This document shows, piece after piece, positions 19,825-29,600 of a stretch of DNA of 64,000 bases. Numbering within the stretch: position 1 is the first letter of the stretch; every line of letters starts with the position of its first letter. Below the pieces are notes generated by a model. The model saw only the letters and a program-made list of their open reading frames with translations, was not told where the DNA came from and made no database searches. The position numbers and the translations under genes were made by a program. The stretch comes from Tuberibacillus sp. Marseille-P3662 (GTDB lineage: Bacteria > Bacillota > Bacilli > Bacillales > Sporolactobacillaceae). The stretch covers positions 200,166 through 264,165 of the forward strand of contig NZ_FXBS01000003.1 in NCBI RefSeq assembly GCF_900178005.1, read 5' to 3'.

Positions 19825-21723
19825 ATGGAGTTTCTGGATCAGGTCAAACAGCACCGTAACAATGAGGAACAATTGAAGTGGGAAGGCACTTTTGCTGATT
19901 ATTTGGAATTATTGAAGGAAAAACCTTGGGTTGCCCAACCGGCCCATGCCCGGGTCTATAATATGATTAAGTCGGCGGGTGTGACGGAAAAGGACGGTCA
20001 TCATCATTATCATTTTTTTGATGATGACATATATGGATTGGAAGAGACGCTCGAACGCTTAGTTGAGGAATACTTTCATCCAGCTGCCAAACGGTTGGAT
20101 GTTAAGAAACGGATTTTAATGCTAATGGGGCCAGTAAGCGGTGGTAAATCGACGATTGTCACGATGCTCAAACGAGGGTTGGAACAATTTTCACGCACAG
20201 AAGAAGGAGCCGTTTATGCCATCAAAGATTGTCCCATGCATGAAGACCCTTTACATTTAATCCCAGACCATCTAAGAAATGAATTTTACCAAGAATATGG
20301 TATAAAGGTAGAAGGGCACTTATCACCATTAAACGCTATGCGCCTAGAAAAAGATTATGATGGAAAAATTGAAGATGTTCCTGTTGAGCGCATCTTCTTT
20401 TCGGAGGATCAACGTGTGGGTGTCGGAACGTTCAGCCCATCTGATCCTAAGTCACAGGATATTGCTGATCTTACGGGAAGCATTGATTTTTCAACAATCG
20501 CTCAATATGGTTCTGAGTCAGACCCTCGTGCTTACCGATTTGACGGGGAATTGAATAAAGCCAATCGTGGATTAATGGAATTTCAAGAAATGCTTAAGTG
20601 CGATGAGAAGTTCCTGTGGCATTTACTCTCACTAACCCAAGAAGGTAATTTTAAAGCGGGGCGCTTCGCCTTAATTAGTGCCGATGAAATGGTGATTGCT
20701 CACACGAACGAAGCAGAGTACCAATCATTTATTAGCAATCAGAAAAATGAGGCTTTGCAGTCACGGATGATTGTCATGCCTGTCCCGTATAACCTAAAGG
20801 TAAGTGATGAAGAACGCATTTATGAAAAAATGATTCATGACAGTGATTTGTCAGGTGAAGTTCATATTGCTCCACACGCTTTGCGGACAGCAGCTATTTT
20901 TTCCGTGTTAACACGTTTGAAGGAACCAAATGTGCGCGGAATTGACTTGGTACAAAAGATGCGTCTATATGATGGTGAAAACGTGGAAGGGTTCAATGAT
21001 GTTGATCGACAAGAATTAAGACATGAATTTGCTGATGAGGGAATGACGGGGATTGACCCCCGCTATGTGATTAACCGGATTTCGTCGGCGATGATTAAAA
21101 AAGATGTTCCGTCAATTAACGCGTTAGATGTATTGCGTTCCTTAAAAGAAGGTCTTGATCAACATCCATCCATTTCAAAAGAAGATAAAGACAAATATTT
21201 GAATTTTATTTCCTTAGCGCGAAAAGAGTACGATGAAGTTGCCAAGCAAGAAGTACAAAAGGCTTTTGTTTACTCATTTGAAGAATCTGCAAAAACCCTC
21301 ATGGATAATTATTTAGATAACGTGGAGGCTTATTGTAATAACAACAAAATACATGATCCGATCACAGGTGAAGAGATGGATCCAGATGAAAGACTCATGC
21401 GCTCAATCGAGGAGCAAATCGGAATTTCTGAGAATGCTAAGAAGGCCTTTCGTGAAGAAATTCTCATTCGAATCTCCGCTTACGCACGGAAAGGAAAACG
21501 ATTCGATTATCAGTCCCATGAACGGTTACGTGAAGCTATTCAGAAAAAGCTGTTCGCTGATTTGAAAGATGTGGTTAAAATAACAACCTCGTCCAAAACA
21601 CCGGATGAAACCCAGCTTAAGCGCATGAACGAGGTTACTCGCCGGTTAGTTGAAGAGTATGGTTACAATCTAACATCAGCTAACGAATTATTAAAGTATG
21701 TCGGAAGCTTATTGAACCGGTAA
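19825..21723 (+). CDS. prkA: PrkA serine protein kinase / AAA+ protein
   Basis: 632 residues, matching the 631-residue B. subtilis PrkA. The AAA+ N-terminal domain has Walker A GPVSGGKST (near 102-110), and the C-terminal region is the PrkA kinase-like domain. In B. subtilis it is made in the mother cell under sigma-E and promotes sporulation through sigma-K and Hpr. Its enzymatic nature (kinase versus Lon-like AAA protease) is debated. In B. subtilis prkA is followed directly by yhbH. Here a signal peptidase gene with its own terminator lies between them. Confidence 0.95.
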   Translation: MEFLDQVKQHRNNEEQLKWEGTFADYLELLKEKPWVAQPAHARVYNMIKSAGVTEKDGHHHYHFFDDDIYGLEETLERLVEEYFHPAAKRLDVKKRILMLMGPVSGGKSTIVTMLKRGLEQFSRTEEGAVYAIKDCPMHEDPLHLIPDHLRNEFYQEYGIKVEGHLSPLNAMRLEKDYDGKIEDVPVERIFFSEDQRVGVGTFSPSDPKSQDIADLTGSIDFSTIAQYGSESDPRAYRFDGELNKANRGLMEFQEMLKCDEKFLWHLLSLTQEGNFKAGRFALISADEMVIAHTNEAEYQSFISNQKNEALQSRMIVMPVPYNLKVSDEERIYEKMIHDSDLSGEVHIAPHALRTAAIFSVLTRLKEPNVRGIDLVQKMRLYDGENVEGFNDVDRQELRHEFADEGMTGIDPRYVINRISSAMIKKDVPSINALDVLRSLKEGLDQHPSISKEDKDKYLNFISLARKEYDEVAKQEVQKAFVYSFEESAKTLMDNYLDNVEAYCNNNKIHDPITGEEMDPDERLMRSIEEQIGISENAKKAFREEILIRISAYARKGKRFDYQSHERLREAIQKKLFADLKDVVKITTSSKTPDETQLKRMNEVTRRLVEEYGYNLTSANELLKYVGSLLNR

Positions 21724-21736
21724 ACATTAATAGCGG

Positions 21737-21799
21737 AGCGGACGTCACTTTGCAGGCTTCACCAAAGTGAGTCCCGTCCGCTGGTTCCTTGTTTTTTTA
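21737..21799 (+). terminator. Intrinsic terminator after prkA
   Basis: Long stem AGCGGACG...CGTCCGCT with inner CACTTT/AAAGTG. The T run follows after 8 nt, which is further than usual. Confidence 0.65.
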
Positions 21800-21851
21800 A
21801 TAGAACCGGTGGTAAAGTATAGAGAAGGAACATATGTGGAGGGTTTTGCCA

Positions 21852-22409
21852 ATGACACGGAAAAAAAGCAAGAGTGAAGCTGTTGAATGGTTTAAAGCAT
21901 TAGGACTTGCTGTTATTATTGCCATTGTAATTAAATCGTTTTTCTTTACAAATTATATTGTAGAAGGCAAATCAATGATGCCAACATTAAAGGATGGTAA
22001 TCGTTTAATTGTCAATAAAATTGACTATGACATTAGTCAGCCGGATCGATTTGATGTGGTGATTTTCCATCATAATGATAAAGAGGACTATGTCAAACGA
22101 GTAATCGGACTGCCTGGAGATACAATTCGTTATGAGAATGATGTGCTCTATGTCAATGGCAAAGCCGTTAAAGAACCCTATTTAAAACCTTACAAAGAGC
22201 AAATAAAGAGCGGTCATTTGACGGAGGACTTCAATTTGAAAGACTATACCGATCACAAGAAAGTACCTAAGGGAAAATTATTTGTGCTGGGTGATAACCG
22301 GCGTGTGAGTTCGGATAGTCGTGTATTTGGTTTTGTTGATATGGATCAAGTCGTTGGTAAAGTTAATTTAAGATACTGGCCCATCCGTCAATTCGAATTT
22401 ATGCATTAA
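21852..22409 (+). CDS. lepB: Type I signal peptidase
   Basis: 185 residues with one N-terminal membrane span (about 15-34). The catalytic Ser is S41 in EGKSMMPTL and the general base Lys is K82 in YVKRVIGLPGD. The conserved GDNR..SSDSR box lies near the C-terminus. It cleaves signal peptides on the outer membrane face. The ATG at 21852 was chosen for GGAGGG 8 nt upstream. An ATG 18 nt earlier would overlap that site. Sip-type peptidases occur in several copies in Bacillales. This one sits between two sporulation genes, so spore-specific use is possible but unproven. Confidence 0.94.
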   Translation: MTRKKSKSEAVEWFKALGLAVIIAIVIKSFFFTNYIVEGKSMMPTLKDGNRLIVNKIDYDISQPDRFDVVIFHHNDKEDYVKRVIGLPGDTIRYENDVLYVNGKAVKEPYLKPYKEQIKSGHLTEDFNLKDYTDHKKVPKGKLFVLGDNRRVSSDSRVFGFVDMDQVVGKVNLRYWPIRQFEFMH

Positions 22410-22422
22410 TATCAAGGACATG

Positions 22423-22449
22423 CTTCCGGTATAACCGGGAGTTTTTTTT
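22423..22449 (+). terminator. Intrinsic terminator after lepB
   Basis: CTTCCGGT/ACCGGGAG stem with a 3-nt loop followed by eight T. Confidence 0.85.
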
Positions 22450-22502
22450 AGCCAAAAAATTTTGGTACCTAGAGCAAACCACGTCTTTAATTGCATAAGA
22501 TA

Positions 22503-22531
22503 AAATAATCTCCTTTTACAAGTCATACTGA
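22503..22531 (+). promoter_or_regulatory. Candidate sigma-E promoter for yhbH
   Basis: AAATAAT (22503-22509), 14 nt, then CATACTGA (22524-22531). This resembles the mother-cell sigma-E -35 (ATA core) and -10 (CATACA-T) elements at the right spacing. It lies about 45 nt before the chosen yhbH start. Confidence 0.5.
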
Positions 22532-22576
22532 ATGTTACAGTGTTTGGACAGTCACCAATTAAGGAGGGTAGCCATC

Positions 22577-23731
22577 TTGGGTAATTATTTGATATCAGAA
22601 GAAAACTGGGATCTACACCGGAAAGGTTTTGATGATCAACAAAGGCACGCTGATAAAGTCAAGGAAGCTGTCAAACAGAATCTCCCTGATTTAATTAGTG
22701 AAGAAAATATCGTGTATTCGAATGGAAAAAATCTGACGAGATTGCCTATACGATCATTAGACGAATATAAAATCCGTTATAACCATGAGAAAACGAAGCA
22801 AGTCGGTCAAGGCGACGGTGAAAGTGAGGTCGGCGATGTTCTCGGACGCATTCCGCAAAACCAGAAATCATCAGGAAAAGATAAAGCTGGCCAGGCAGGT
22901 GAAAAGCCAGGGGTTGATTATTATGAAGCTGACGTATCGATGATGGAAATCGAGGATATGTTTTTTAAAGAACTGGCATTACCGAATTTAAAAAAGAAAC
23001 AACAGGATCAAGTTGTTGTCCAAGATATCGAATTTAGCGACATTCGTCGTAAAGGATTGATGGGCAATATTGATAAACGGCGAACAATTTTGTCAGCGGT
23101 CAAACGTAATGCCATGAAAGGTCAGGCAACAATTCAACCCATTACGGACGACGATCTGCGATTTAAAACTTGGGAAGAACATCAAGCCCCGGAGAGTAAA
23201 GCGGTCGTTATGGCTCTCATGGATACCAGTGGTTCAATGGGGATATGGGAGAAGTATATTGCCCGGAGTTTTTTCTTTTGGATGACGCGGTTCCTCCGTA
23301 CAAAATATGAAACGGTCGAGATTGCCTTTATTGCTCATCATACAGAAGCTAAAGTGGTGGCAGAAGAGGAATTTTTCGCGAAAGGTGAAAGTGGTGGAAC
23401 AATTTGTTCATCAGCTTATCGAAAGGCATTGGAGCTGATTGAAGATCGTTATTCACCAGCTGTTTATAATATCTATCCATTTCATTTTTCCGATGGTGAC
23501 AATTTAACGTCAGACAATTCCAAGTGCGTTCAACTTGTACGAGAGTTGATGGATGTGGCTGAATTTTTCGGTTACGGTGAAATCAACCCTTATAATAGGA
23601 AGTCAGCACTCATGCAAGCTTTTCAAAACATCCAAGACGAGACTTTTCAACATTATGTTTTAAAACAAAAAAGTGATGTCTATCATGCGATGAAATACTT
23701 TTTCGCTAAGCAACCATCGGTTCATCAATAG
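22577..23731 (+). CDS. yhbH: YhbH sporulation protein (DUF444, vWA-like)
   Basis: 384 residues. DUF444 family with a C-terminal von Willebrand A-type domain bearing MIDAS motif DTSGSMG (around residue 218) and a flexible Gly/Gln/Asp-rich middle. YhbH proteins occur with PrkA and SpoVR in a conserved trio of unknown mechanism linked to sporulation in Bacillus and to stress in proteobacteria. Start TTG at 22577 follows AAGGAGGG by 9 nt. Fifteen further upstream codons overlap the likely promoter. All three trio members (prkA, yhbH, spoVR) are within this window. Confidence 0.93.
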   Translation: MGNYLISEENWDLHRKGFDDQQRHADKVKEAVKQNLPDLISEENIVYSNGKNLTRLPIRSLDEYKIRYNHEKTKQVGQGDGESEVGDVLGRIPQNQKSSGKDKAGQAGEKPGVDYYEADVSMMEIEDMFFKELALPNLKKKQQDQVVVQDIEFSDIRRKGLMGNIDKRRTILSAVKRNAMKGQATIQPITDDDLRFKTWEEHQAPESKAVVMALMDTSGSMGIWEKYIARSFFFWMTRFLRTKYETVEIAFIAHHTEAKVVAEEEFFAKGESGGTICSSAYRKALELIEDRYSPAVYNIYPFHFSDGDNLTSDNSKCVQLVRELMDVAEFFGYGEINPYNRKSALMQAFQNIQDETFQHYVLKQKSDVYHAMKYFFAKQPSVHQ

Positions 23732-23755
23732 CCCGCATAAAGGCGGGCTTTTTTT
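23730..23755 (+). terminator. Intrinsic terminator after yhbH
   Basis: AGCCCGC/GCGGGCT stem with a 6-nt loop and seven T. Confidence 0.92.
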
Positions 23756-23843
23756 GATGATGTCAATTCCAAATTTTTCTATAATCATCTTCATATAAAA
23801 ATGAATTCTCGGTGGGTAGTCTAAACCTAGGAGGAATTAAAAT

Positions 23844-24707
23844 ATGATGTGGTTGTCGCGAATATTTCTGGTATTTATGCTGCTGTGCCTAATGATGCCC
23901 AATGCTGCGGTAGCGGCAGAGTCGTCCAAAGTTAAAGTCCATTTTATTGATGTCGGACAGGCTGACAGTATTCTTATACAGTCTGAGCATAAGAACTTGT
24001 TAATCGACACAGGCGATGAAAATTCCGGAGAACAGATCGTAAATTATTTACAAGCCAACGATGTTGATGTGCTTGACGCTTTAATGATCACACATCCTCA
24101 TCATGACCACATTGGCGGTGTCACTGATGTTCTTGAGCAAATCAAAGTTCAGTCGTTTTACATGCCCCCTTTAAAAAATAAGACGAAAACCTTTAATCGT
24201 CTGAAACAAGTGATTGATGAAAAGAAAATTATGGTCTTCCAAGCTAAAGCGGGCGACAAAATTAACATTGAAAAAGGCGTCACCATGAAAATCATTGCTC
24301 CTCTAAAGGGCAAGTATGACAAGATGAACGATTATAGTTATGTGATGAAACTCATTCATGGCAAAAATGAATTTCTGTTTATGGCGGATGCCGGGGAACA
24401 GAGTGAGACCCAATTACTCACAAAAAATGTCGACATTCGGGCTGATGTGATCAAAATCGGACATCATGGCGCCAACACGGGCACCACACTGCCCTTTCTT
24501 AAGGCGGTTAATCCTGATTATGCAGTGATTTCGGTTGGGAGGAATAACCGTTACGGTTTTCCTTCAAAAGCGGTTATCAAACGGCTTAAGTATTTAAAGA
24601 TTCCGACCTACCGTACTGATTTAATGGGAACGATTGTCGCTGTGAGTGATGGTCAAAGTATTGAGATCGATAATGAAGGAATTCATGATCAAGATGATGA
24701 CAGATAG
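23844..24707 (+). CDS. Secreted ComEC/Rec2-type metallo-beta-lactamase-fold protein
   Basis: 287 residues with a signal peptide ending after AVAA (about residue 25). The rest is a metallo-hydrolase resembling the C-terminal extracellular domain of ComEC. The metal motif is HPHHDHIGG (H84, H86, D88, H89), followed by ADAGEQSE and the GHHGANTGTT motif. Stand-alone secreted members are thought to be nucleases or phosphodiesterases. Without membrane competence domains it is not itself a DNA channel. AGGAGGA precedes the ATG. Confidence 0.85.
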   Translation: MMWLSRIFLVFMLLCLMMPNAAVAAESSKVKVHFIDVGQADSILIQSEHKNLLIDTGDENSGEQIVNYLQANDVDVLDALMITHPHHDHIGGVTDVLEQIKVQSFYMPPLKNKTKTFNRLKQVIDEKKIMVFQAKAGDKINIEKGVTMKIIAPLKGKYDKMNDYSYVMKLIHGKNEFLFMADAGEQSETQLLTKNVDIRADVIKIGHHGANTGTTLPFLKAVNPDYAVISVGRNNRYGFPSKAVIKRLKYLKIPTYRTDLMGTIVAVSDGQSIEIDNEGIHDQDDDR

Positions 24708-24825
24708 CATTCATTGCGCAAAATAATTTGCTGGTAGTCACAATTTTTTTCATAAAAAAATCGCGCTTAAGATAAATGAAAACCAGAGTAATCGAACACA
24801 ATATAGGTGAAAGGGGGCACTCATC

Positions 24826-25254
24826 ATGGGACAAAAATTAGGTAGTGTCATGACAAAAGATGTCATTTCTGTCGAACCTGGGCAATCTGTTCAGCAGGCT
24901 GCACAGTTGATGAGTCAATATAATATTGGAGCGTTACCAGTTGTTGAGAACGGTCAAGTTAAAGGTATGATTACTGACCGTGATATTACTTTGCGTTCGA
25001 CAGCACAGGAAAATAATGAGCAATCAAAGGTTTCCGAATGTATGTCGACAAACAACGTAAGAATGGGTGACGCCAACATGGATGTTAATGAGGCTTCAAC
25101 CATGATGGCCGAGCATAAGCTCCGCCGTTTACCGGTTACGGAAAACAACGAACTTGTCGGCATGGTAGCTCTTGGGGACTTAACGCAAGATAACGAACCA
25201 AATGATGCCGGTCAAGCTTTATCAAGTATTTCTAAGCCATCTGAGCCTCAATAA
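24826..25254 (+). CDS. CBS-domain pair protein (YhcV-like)
   Basis: A 142-residue protein made of two CBS domains (about 8-60 and 72-125) and nothing else, ending in a polar tail. Typical CBS strands are seen as MTKDVISVEPGQSVQQAA and GALPVVENGQVKGMITDRD. Such pairs bind adenine nucleotides and act as energy or redox sensors. The B. subtilis counterpart YhcV has a similar length and unknown role. AAAGGGGG precedes the ATG. Single gene with its own terminator. Confidence 0.85.
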   Translation: MGQKLGSVMTKDVISVEPGQSVQQAAQLMSQYNIGALPVVENGQVKGMITDRDITLRSTAQENNEQSKVSECMSTNNVRMGDANMDVNEASTMMAEHKLRRLPVTENNELVGMVALGDLTQDNEPNDAGQALSSISKPSEPQ

Positions 25255-25269
25255 CATGGCCCTCAACAA

Positions 25270-25300
25270 AAAGGGAACCCGCTATGGGTTCTCTTTTTTA
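25270..25300 (+). terminator. Intrinsic terminator after CBS gene
   Basis: GGGAACCC/GGGTTCTC stem with a TTTTTT tail. Confidence 0.8.
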
Positions 25301-25379
25301 TATCGGCGGCTATTCCATGATTTTTGAGTTTATTTTATAATGGAAATATCATTAAACCGCTCAAGGGGGATTCACATCA

Positions 25380-27122
25380 ATGGACTGGAAATCAACTTAT
25401 CAAAGATGGTTGGCTGCTGAGGATTTAGATCCAACATTAAAGGCCCAACTTGACCAAATGGCTAATGATCCATCGCAATTGGAAGACTGCTTTTATAAAA
25501 ATTTAACTTTCGGAACCGGTGGTATGCGCGGTGAACTAGGCCCGGGAACAAACCGGTTAAATATATATACGGTTCGCAAAGCTTCCGAGGGATTGGCCCA
25601 GTACATATTAAGCAAAGGTGAATCGGCAGTTAAAGATGGAGTTGTGATCGCCTGTGACTCCCGCTACCATTCACAGGAATTTGCTTATGAAGCAGCAGCA
25701 ACGATCAGTCAACATGGGATTAAAACGCATGTATTTGAATCACTACGCCCGACACCGGAGTTGTCCTTCGCCGTTCGTTACCTAAACGCATTTTCCGGCA
25801 TTGTAATTACCGCAAGCCATAACCCACCTCAATATAATGGTTATAAGGTCTATAATCAGGAAGGTGGGCAATTACCTCCAGACGAAGCCAATGAGGTTAT
25901 TGAGTATGTTAATGGTGTTAAAGATGAGTTAGCTGTAACTGCAGGTGACATCGAGAATCTCAAAGTAAAAGGCCTGTTAACGGTAATTGGAGACACCATT
26001 GACCGGGCCTATCAAGAGCAATTAGAAACGATTTCGATGAATCCTGATATCATTAAAGAAATGGCCGATGATTTAAAGATTGTTTTTACACCGCTTCACG
26101 GGACTGCTTATCACCCAGTAACCCGGGGATTAGCTCACTGGGGCTTTAATAATGTCACTGTTGTCAAGGAACAAGCGGATCCCGATCCTGAGTTTTCAAC
26201 CGTTGATTTGCCTAATCCCGAAGAGCATCAAGCGTTTAAATATGCGATAACTGAAGGTCAAACTATTAATGCTGATGTGTTGTTAGCAACCGACCCAGAT
26301 GCTGACAGAGTGGGGGTTGCCGTAAAAAATAACCAAAGCGAGTACACGGTATTAACTGGCAATCAAACAGGTGCCGTTTTGTTACACTATGTTTTAACGC
26401 AAAAGCAATCTAAAGGCGCATTGCCTGATAATGGGATTGTTCTTAAGACGATTGTAACGTCGGAAATCGGACGTGATATTGCCGCTAGTTTTAATATCCC
26501 GACTGTTGACACTTTAACCGGGTTTAAATTTATCGGTGAAAAAATTGGTCAATATGAGAAAGACCAGTCCCATCAATTCCTGTTTGGCTATGAAGAAAGC
26601 TATGGTTATCTAATCGGTGATTTTGTCCGTGATAAAGATGCAGTGCAAGCTTGCTTGATGGCGGCAGAAGCTGCGGCTTTTTATAAGCAGCAAGGGATGA
26701 CCTTATATGACGCCTTAATGGAGATTTATGAACAATACGGGTATTACCAAGAAGGTCTTGAATCTTTGACGTTAAAAGGTAAAGAGGGCTCTGAAAGGAT
26801 TGGTAACATCTTGTCTGAATTTAGAAGCGAGCCGCCAAAAGTAGTGGCGGGTCAAACGGTTGAGGTGATTGAAGATTATCAAAGCTCAAAACGGCAGTTG
26901 ATTTCGTCAGGAACCGTTGAAACCATCGATTTACCGAAGTCCAATGTGCTTAAATATAAGCTGACGGATGGCTCATGGTTCTGCCTGCGTCCATCAGGGA
27001 CCGAACCAAAAATTAAATTTTACTTTGGTGTTAAAGGCTCGAACTTACAAATCGCTCAAGATCATCTCCAAGTAGTGAAGGGATCCGTCATGGCAAGTGT
27101 GGATGCAATTTTAAAGCGTTAA
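25380..27122 (+). CDS. pgcA: Alpha-phosphoglucomutase
   Basis: 580 residues, the length of B. subtilis PgcA (YhxB). It interconverts glucose-1-phosphate and glucose-6-phosphate, feeding UDP-glucose for teichoic acid and glycolipid synthesis. The phosphoserine is S146 in ITASHNPP, the metal loop [10 protein letters not shown] is near 306, the sugar loop is GYEESYGY, and the phosphate-binding [12 protein letters not shown] is near the C-terminus. GGGGGATT precedes the ATG. Single gene. Confidence 0.96.
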   Translation: MDWKSTYQRWLAAEDLDPTLKAQLDQMANDPSQLEDCFYKNLTFGTGGMRGELGPGTNRLNIYTVRKASEGLAQYILSKGESAVKDGVVIACDSRYHSQEFAYEAAATISQHGIKTHVFESLRPTPELSFAVRYLNAFSGIVITASHNPPQYNGYKVYNQEGGQLPPDEANEVIEYVNGVKDELAVTAGDIENLKVKGLLTVIGDTIDRAYQEQLETISMNPDIIKEMADDLKIVFTPLHGTAYHPVTRGLAHWGFNNVTVVKEQADPDPEFSTVDLPNPEEHQAFKYAITEGQTINADVLLATDPDADRVGVAVKNNQSEYTVLTGNQTGAVLLHYVLTQKQSKGALPDNGIVLKTIVTSEIGRDIAASFNIPTVDTLTGFKFIGEKIGQYEKDQSHQFLFGYEESYGYLIGDFVRDKDAVQACLMAAEAAAFYKQQGMTLYDALMEIYEQYGYYQEGLESLTLKGKEGSERIGNILSEFRSEPPKVVAGQTVEVIEDYQSSKRQLISSGTVETIDLPKSNVLKYKLTDGSWFCLRPSGTEPKIKFYFGVKGSNLQIAQDHLQVVKGSVMASVDAILKR

Positions 27123-27187
27123 ATTCATAATCAGAGGACCACAATGGCAATCTATAAAGGTAAGCCCATTCAGTAAGGATGTGTGGT

Positions 27188-28459
27188 ATGACGAAACATG
27201 ACAGAAGGATGGTATTAACTTTACTGGTGATGGTGATTGCCATTGTTTTGGTTCCTGTTCATTTAACGAAAGCCCGTGATGCTAATATAAAAATTGCCTA
27301 TATTTATCAAAAGAATCTTTGGATTCATCATAACGGACAAACGACACAAGTTACCGAAAATGCCAAAGCTTCTCATCCACTTTGGTCGCATGATGGCCGG
27401 TGGCTTGCATTTCAAGACGGTGGCCCTGGTGGTATGATCAAAGTGTATAATTTACGTACGGAAGAACTGAAAACAATTACAAGCCATGGTAGCAATCTAA
27501 GGTGGTCACCGACAGCCGATATTTTAGCTTACCAGTCAAATAATATTTTAAAGGTGGCCAAAACTGAACATTTACCTGGGAATGATTTTAAAAATTTAGG
27601 GGTTTCGTTAGGGGTGGCGAATTACGCTTGGGAGCCAAACGGAAAGGGTTTTTTGGTATCCTCTCAGTCACGCCTATTACCGACGGGCTGGGATTCGGTT
27701 AAATTATTCAAAGTCCCGTTAAATGCCAATATGAATCAAAGTCGCTCCCAGTTGTTTTACTCCCTGCCTAAGCAATCAACTGATTTTTTTGCCGTTGGAA
27801 CAAGTCAGTTTAAATGGTCCCCGACACGTGATTGGATCGCTTTTATTGCTCACCCAACCGCGTCAGCCTCGGCAGACAGTAACACCTTAGCTGTTTTATC
27901 TAAGAATGCTGATACATTTATTCGGCTAGACAAAATGTTACTGAATCCTGATTGGTTTAAGTGGGCACCGGTGGGTGACAAATTGGCGTATATAGATGGT
28001 ACCGGCCGGTTTGCGGTAAAAAATAAGCAGTTATCTGTTAAGGAAATGCCGGCAGCTAATCAGCATACATTGACACCTAAGGGATTTGTGGATCGCGACT
28101 TTACTTGGATAGGTTCGAATGAATTTGTTGTCGCTCGAGCTAAGGAACAGGAGTGGAAGAACGATCCAGACCAACGAGCCTTGCCGACGTTATTTTATAT
28201 TGACAGTCAGTCAGGGAAACAAAAGCAGTTTGTTCAACCGCAGAAAGGTTGGGGGGACTTTGCTCCAATTTACTTACGTGATGGCGATCAGCTATTGTGG
28301 GTACGTTCCAACCGTAAGAAAGCGAAGATTTGGATGGCAAATGAGAATGGAAAGAACGCAAGGCAAGTGGTGAATCATATCGATACAAGCTTGGGGTATT
28401 ATGAGGCTTATGATTGGCAAAATGTTGTTAGTATATATAGGCGTGGGGACGCCAGGTAA
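27188..28459 (+). CDS. TolB-like beta-propeller protein, probably membrane-anchored
   Basis: 423 residues with one N-terminal hydrophobic segment (about 8-28) and repeated propeller blades of the TolB/WD40-like type (SHPLWSHDGRWLAFQ, NLRWSPTADILAYQSN, QFKWSPTRDWIAFIA, DWFKWAPVGDKLAYI). No catalytic motif is seen, so a binding or scaffolding role outside the membrane is likely. Start ATG at 27188 lies 6 nt after AAGGATG. An ATG 9 nt earlier overlaps that site. It follows pgcA by 65 nt without an obvious terminator, so cotranscription is possible. Confidence 0.72.
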   Translation: MTKHDRRMVLTLLVMVIAIVLVPVHLTKARDANIKIAYIYQKNLWIHHNGQTTQVTENAKASHPLWSHDGRWLAFQDGGPGGMIKVYNLRTEELKTITSHGSNLRWSPTADILAYQSNNILKVAKTEHLPGNDFKNLGVSLGVANYAWEPNGKGFLVSSQSRLLPTGWDSVKLFKVPLNANMNQSRSQLFYSLPKQSTDFFAVGTSQFKWSPTRDWIAFIAHPTASASADSNTLAVLSKNADTFIRLDKMLLNPDWFKWAPVGDKLAYIDGTGRFAVKNKQLSVKEMPAANQHTLTPKGFVDRDFTWIGSNEFVVARAKEQEWKNDPDQRALPTLFYIDSQSGKQKQFVQPQKGWGDFAPIYLRDGDQLLWVRSNRKKAKIWMANENGKNARQVVNHIDTSLGYYEAYDWQNVVSIYRRGDAR

Positions 28460-28540
28460 CGTAAGGGATTTCGACTTAAGCAAGGAGGGGGCTAAGAACC
28501 CTGTTGCATGCTGAACTGACTCACAATGCTGGAAGCCAAA

Positions 28541-28572
28541 AGAAACCCTCTGAGCGGTATGTTCAGAGGGTT
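28541..28572 (-). terminator. Hairpin terminator for the zinc-knuckle gene
   Basis: AACCCTCTGA/TCAGAGGGTT perfect 10-bp stem. On the minus strand it is followed by TTCTTTT. It overlaps the end of the small gene and may also stop transcription from the plus strand. Confidence 0.6.
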
Positions 28573-28723
28573 AGTGATATTGTGGATGTGATAAATGTTT
28601 GCGATCGAGCGTCCCTTCACCTTTACAATAGGGACATTCTCCCTTAGACCGATTAAAGAACAAAAATTTTTTTGCGACAGTGCCTGTGCCGTTACACTTC
28701 TTACATAACGTTTTGATAGCCAT
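28571..28723 (-). CDS. 50-residue protein with two CxxCxGxG zinc motifs
   Basis: A mini-protein with CKKCNGTGT and CPYCKGEGT, two DnaJ-type CxxCxGxG knuckles that would bind one zinc ion. Tiny stand-alone proteins of this kind are common and uncharacterised in Bacillales. Start ATG at 28723 has GGAG 9 nt upstream. A 15-codon extension has none. The 33873-34049 gene encodes a second protein of the same design. Confidence 0.7.
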   Translation of the reverse strand: MAIKTLCKKCNGTGTVAKKFLFFNRSKGECPYCKGEGTLDRKHLSHPQYH

Positions 28724-28780
28724 AGGTGTCGACTCCAATCCTCCGTTCCTTATGAATAGTGTGAACAAGGCCTCTTTGGT

Positions 28781-29404
28781 TTATGAGCATGGCTTTCGAC
28801 AGACGGCTACACCTAGAAAATAACGGACACCTTTCCTCGGGGGTTCGATTGTTACGCCTCGTTGGTGATAGATTTCAACATCATCAAAATCTTTGAACAG
28901 GGCTTCAAATTCATCGGGTGTTAATTGAAAATAATGGAATGGCTCGCTTGAAGGCTTGTGTTTCCCTTGACCAAACGGCGTTGATAATACAAGGGTTCCG
29001 CCGGGTTTTAACAAATGCCAAACTTGCTTTATGAATTGTTGTTCGTCAGGCACGTGCTCAATCGTTTCAAAACTTAATAGGGTATCAAATGTACCGAGTT
29101 TTTGTGGTAAGTCGGGGTCTAAAACATTGGCTATTTGGTAGGAGGCTAAGGGATGGTTATAACGTCCTTTAGCATAATGAATAGCCTCTTCAGATATATC
29201 GACACCGATGATTTCTGATACTTCACGCCTTCGAGTTTTGGCAATGAATTGGGTGCCATAGCCGGAGCCGCAAGCGAAATCAAGCACGCGTCCGTGGGCA
29301 TAGGGATTAGAAAAGTAATAGCGTGCAATGTGTTCAAGGTAAAGGCCGTTTGTCGGCTTCATCTGGTCAGGTATGACGCGTTCACCTGTGTATTCTAACA
29401 ACAT
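28781..29404 (-). CDS. Class I SAM-dependent methyltransferase
   Basis: 207 residues with Rossmann motif I VLDFACGSGYGT (about 39-50), acidic motif II IIGVDIS (about 64-70), and post-motif FDTLLSFETIEHVPDE. It belongs to the broad Methyltransf_11/25 group. The substrate is not inferable. The C-terminus ends in Cys-Arg-Lys-Pro-Cys-Ser. It lies 58 nt upstream of the zinc-knuckle gene on the same strand, so the two may be one transcript. Confidence 0.82.
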   Translation of the reverse strand: MLLEYTGERVIPDQMKPTNGLYLEHIARYYFSNPYAHGRVLDFACGSGYGTQFIAKTRRREVSEIIGVDISEEAIHYAKGRYNHPLASYQIANVLDPDLPQKLGTFDTLLSFETIEHVPDEQQFIKQVWHLLKPGGTLVLSTPFGQGKHKPSSEPFHYFQLTPDEFEALFKDFDDVEIYHQRGVTIEPPRKGVRYFLGVAVCRKPCS

Positions 29405-29600
29405 CTTTCACCGCTTATGTGTTAAATTTAAAATAATTTAGATTCATTATATTCATTTTATCTTAATGAATGGTTTGATTCAAATCATTTGCGCTAAGAA
29501 GGCAGAGCTACAAATGGAACAGTAAATATGTTAAATTTGACAACAGTGATAATTTATATTTTATGAGAAGATTATAGGAAGACGAAAAGGAGTCGGCCCT

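Noticed and set aside
28480-28650. Frame starting at a TTG behind AAGGAGGGGG near 28480
   Set aside because: Good ribosome-like purine run, but the frame runs antisense through the zinc-knuckle gene and encodes no recognisable motif.
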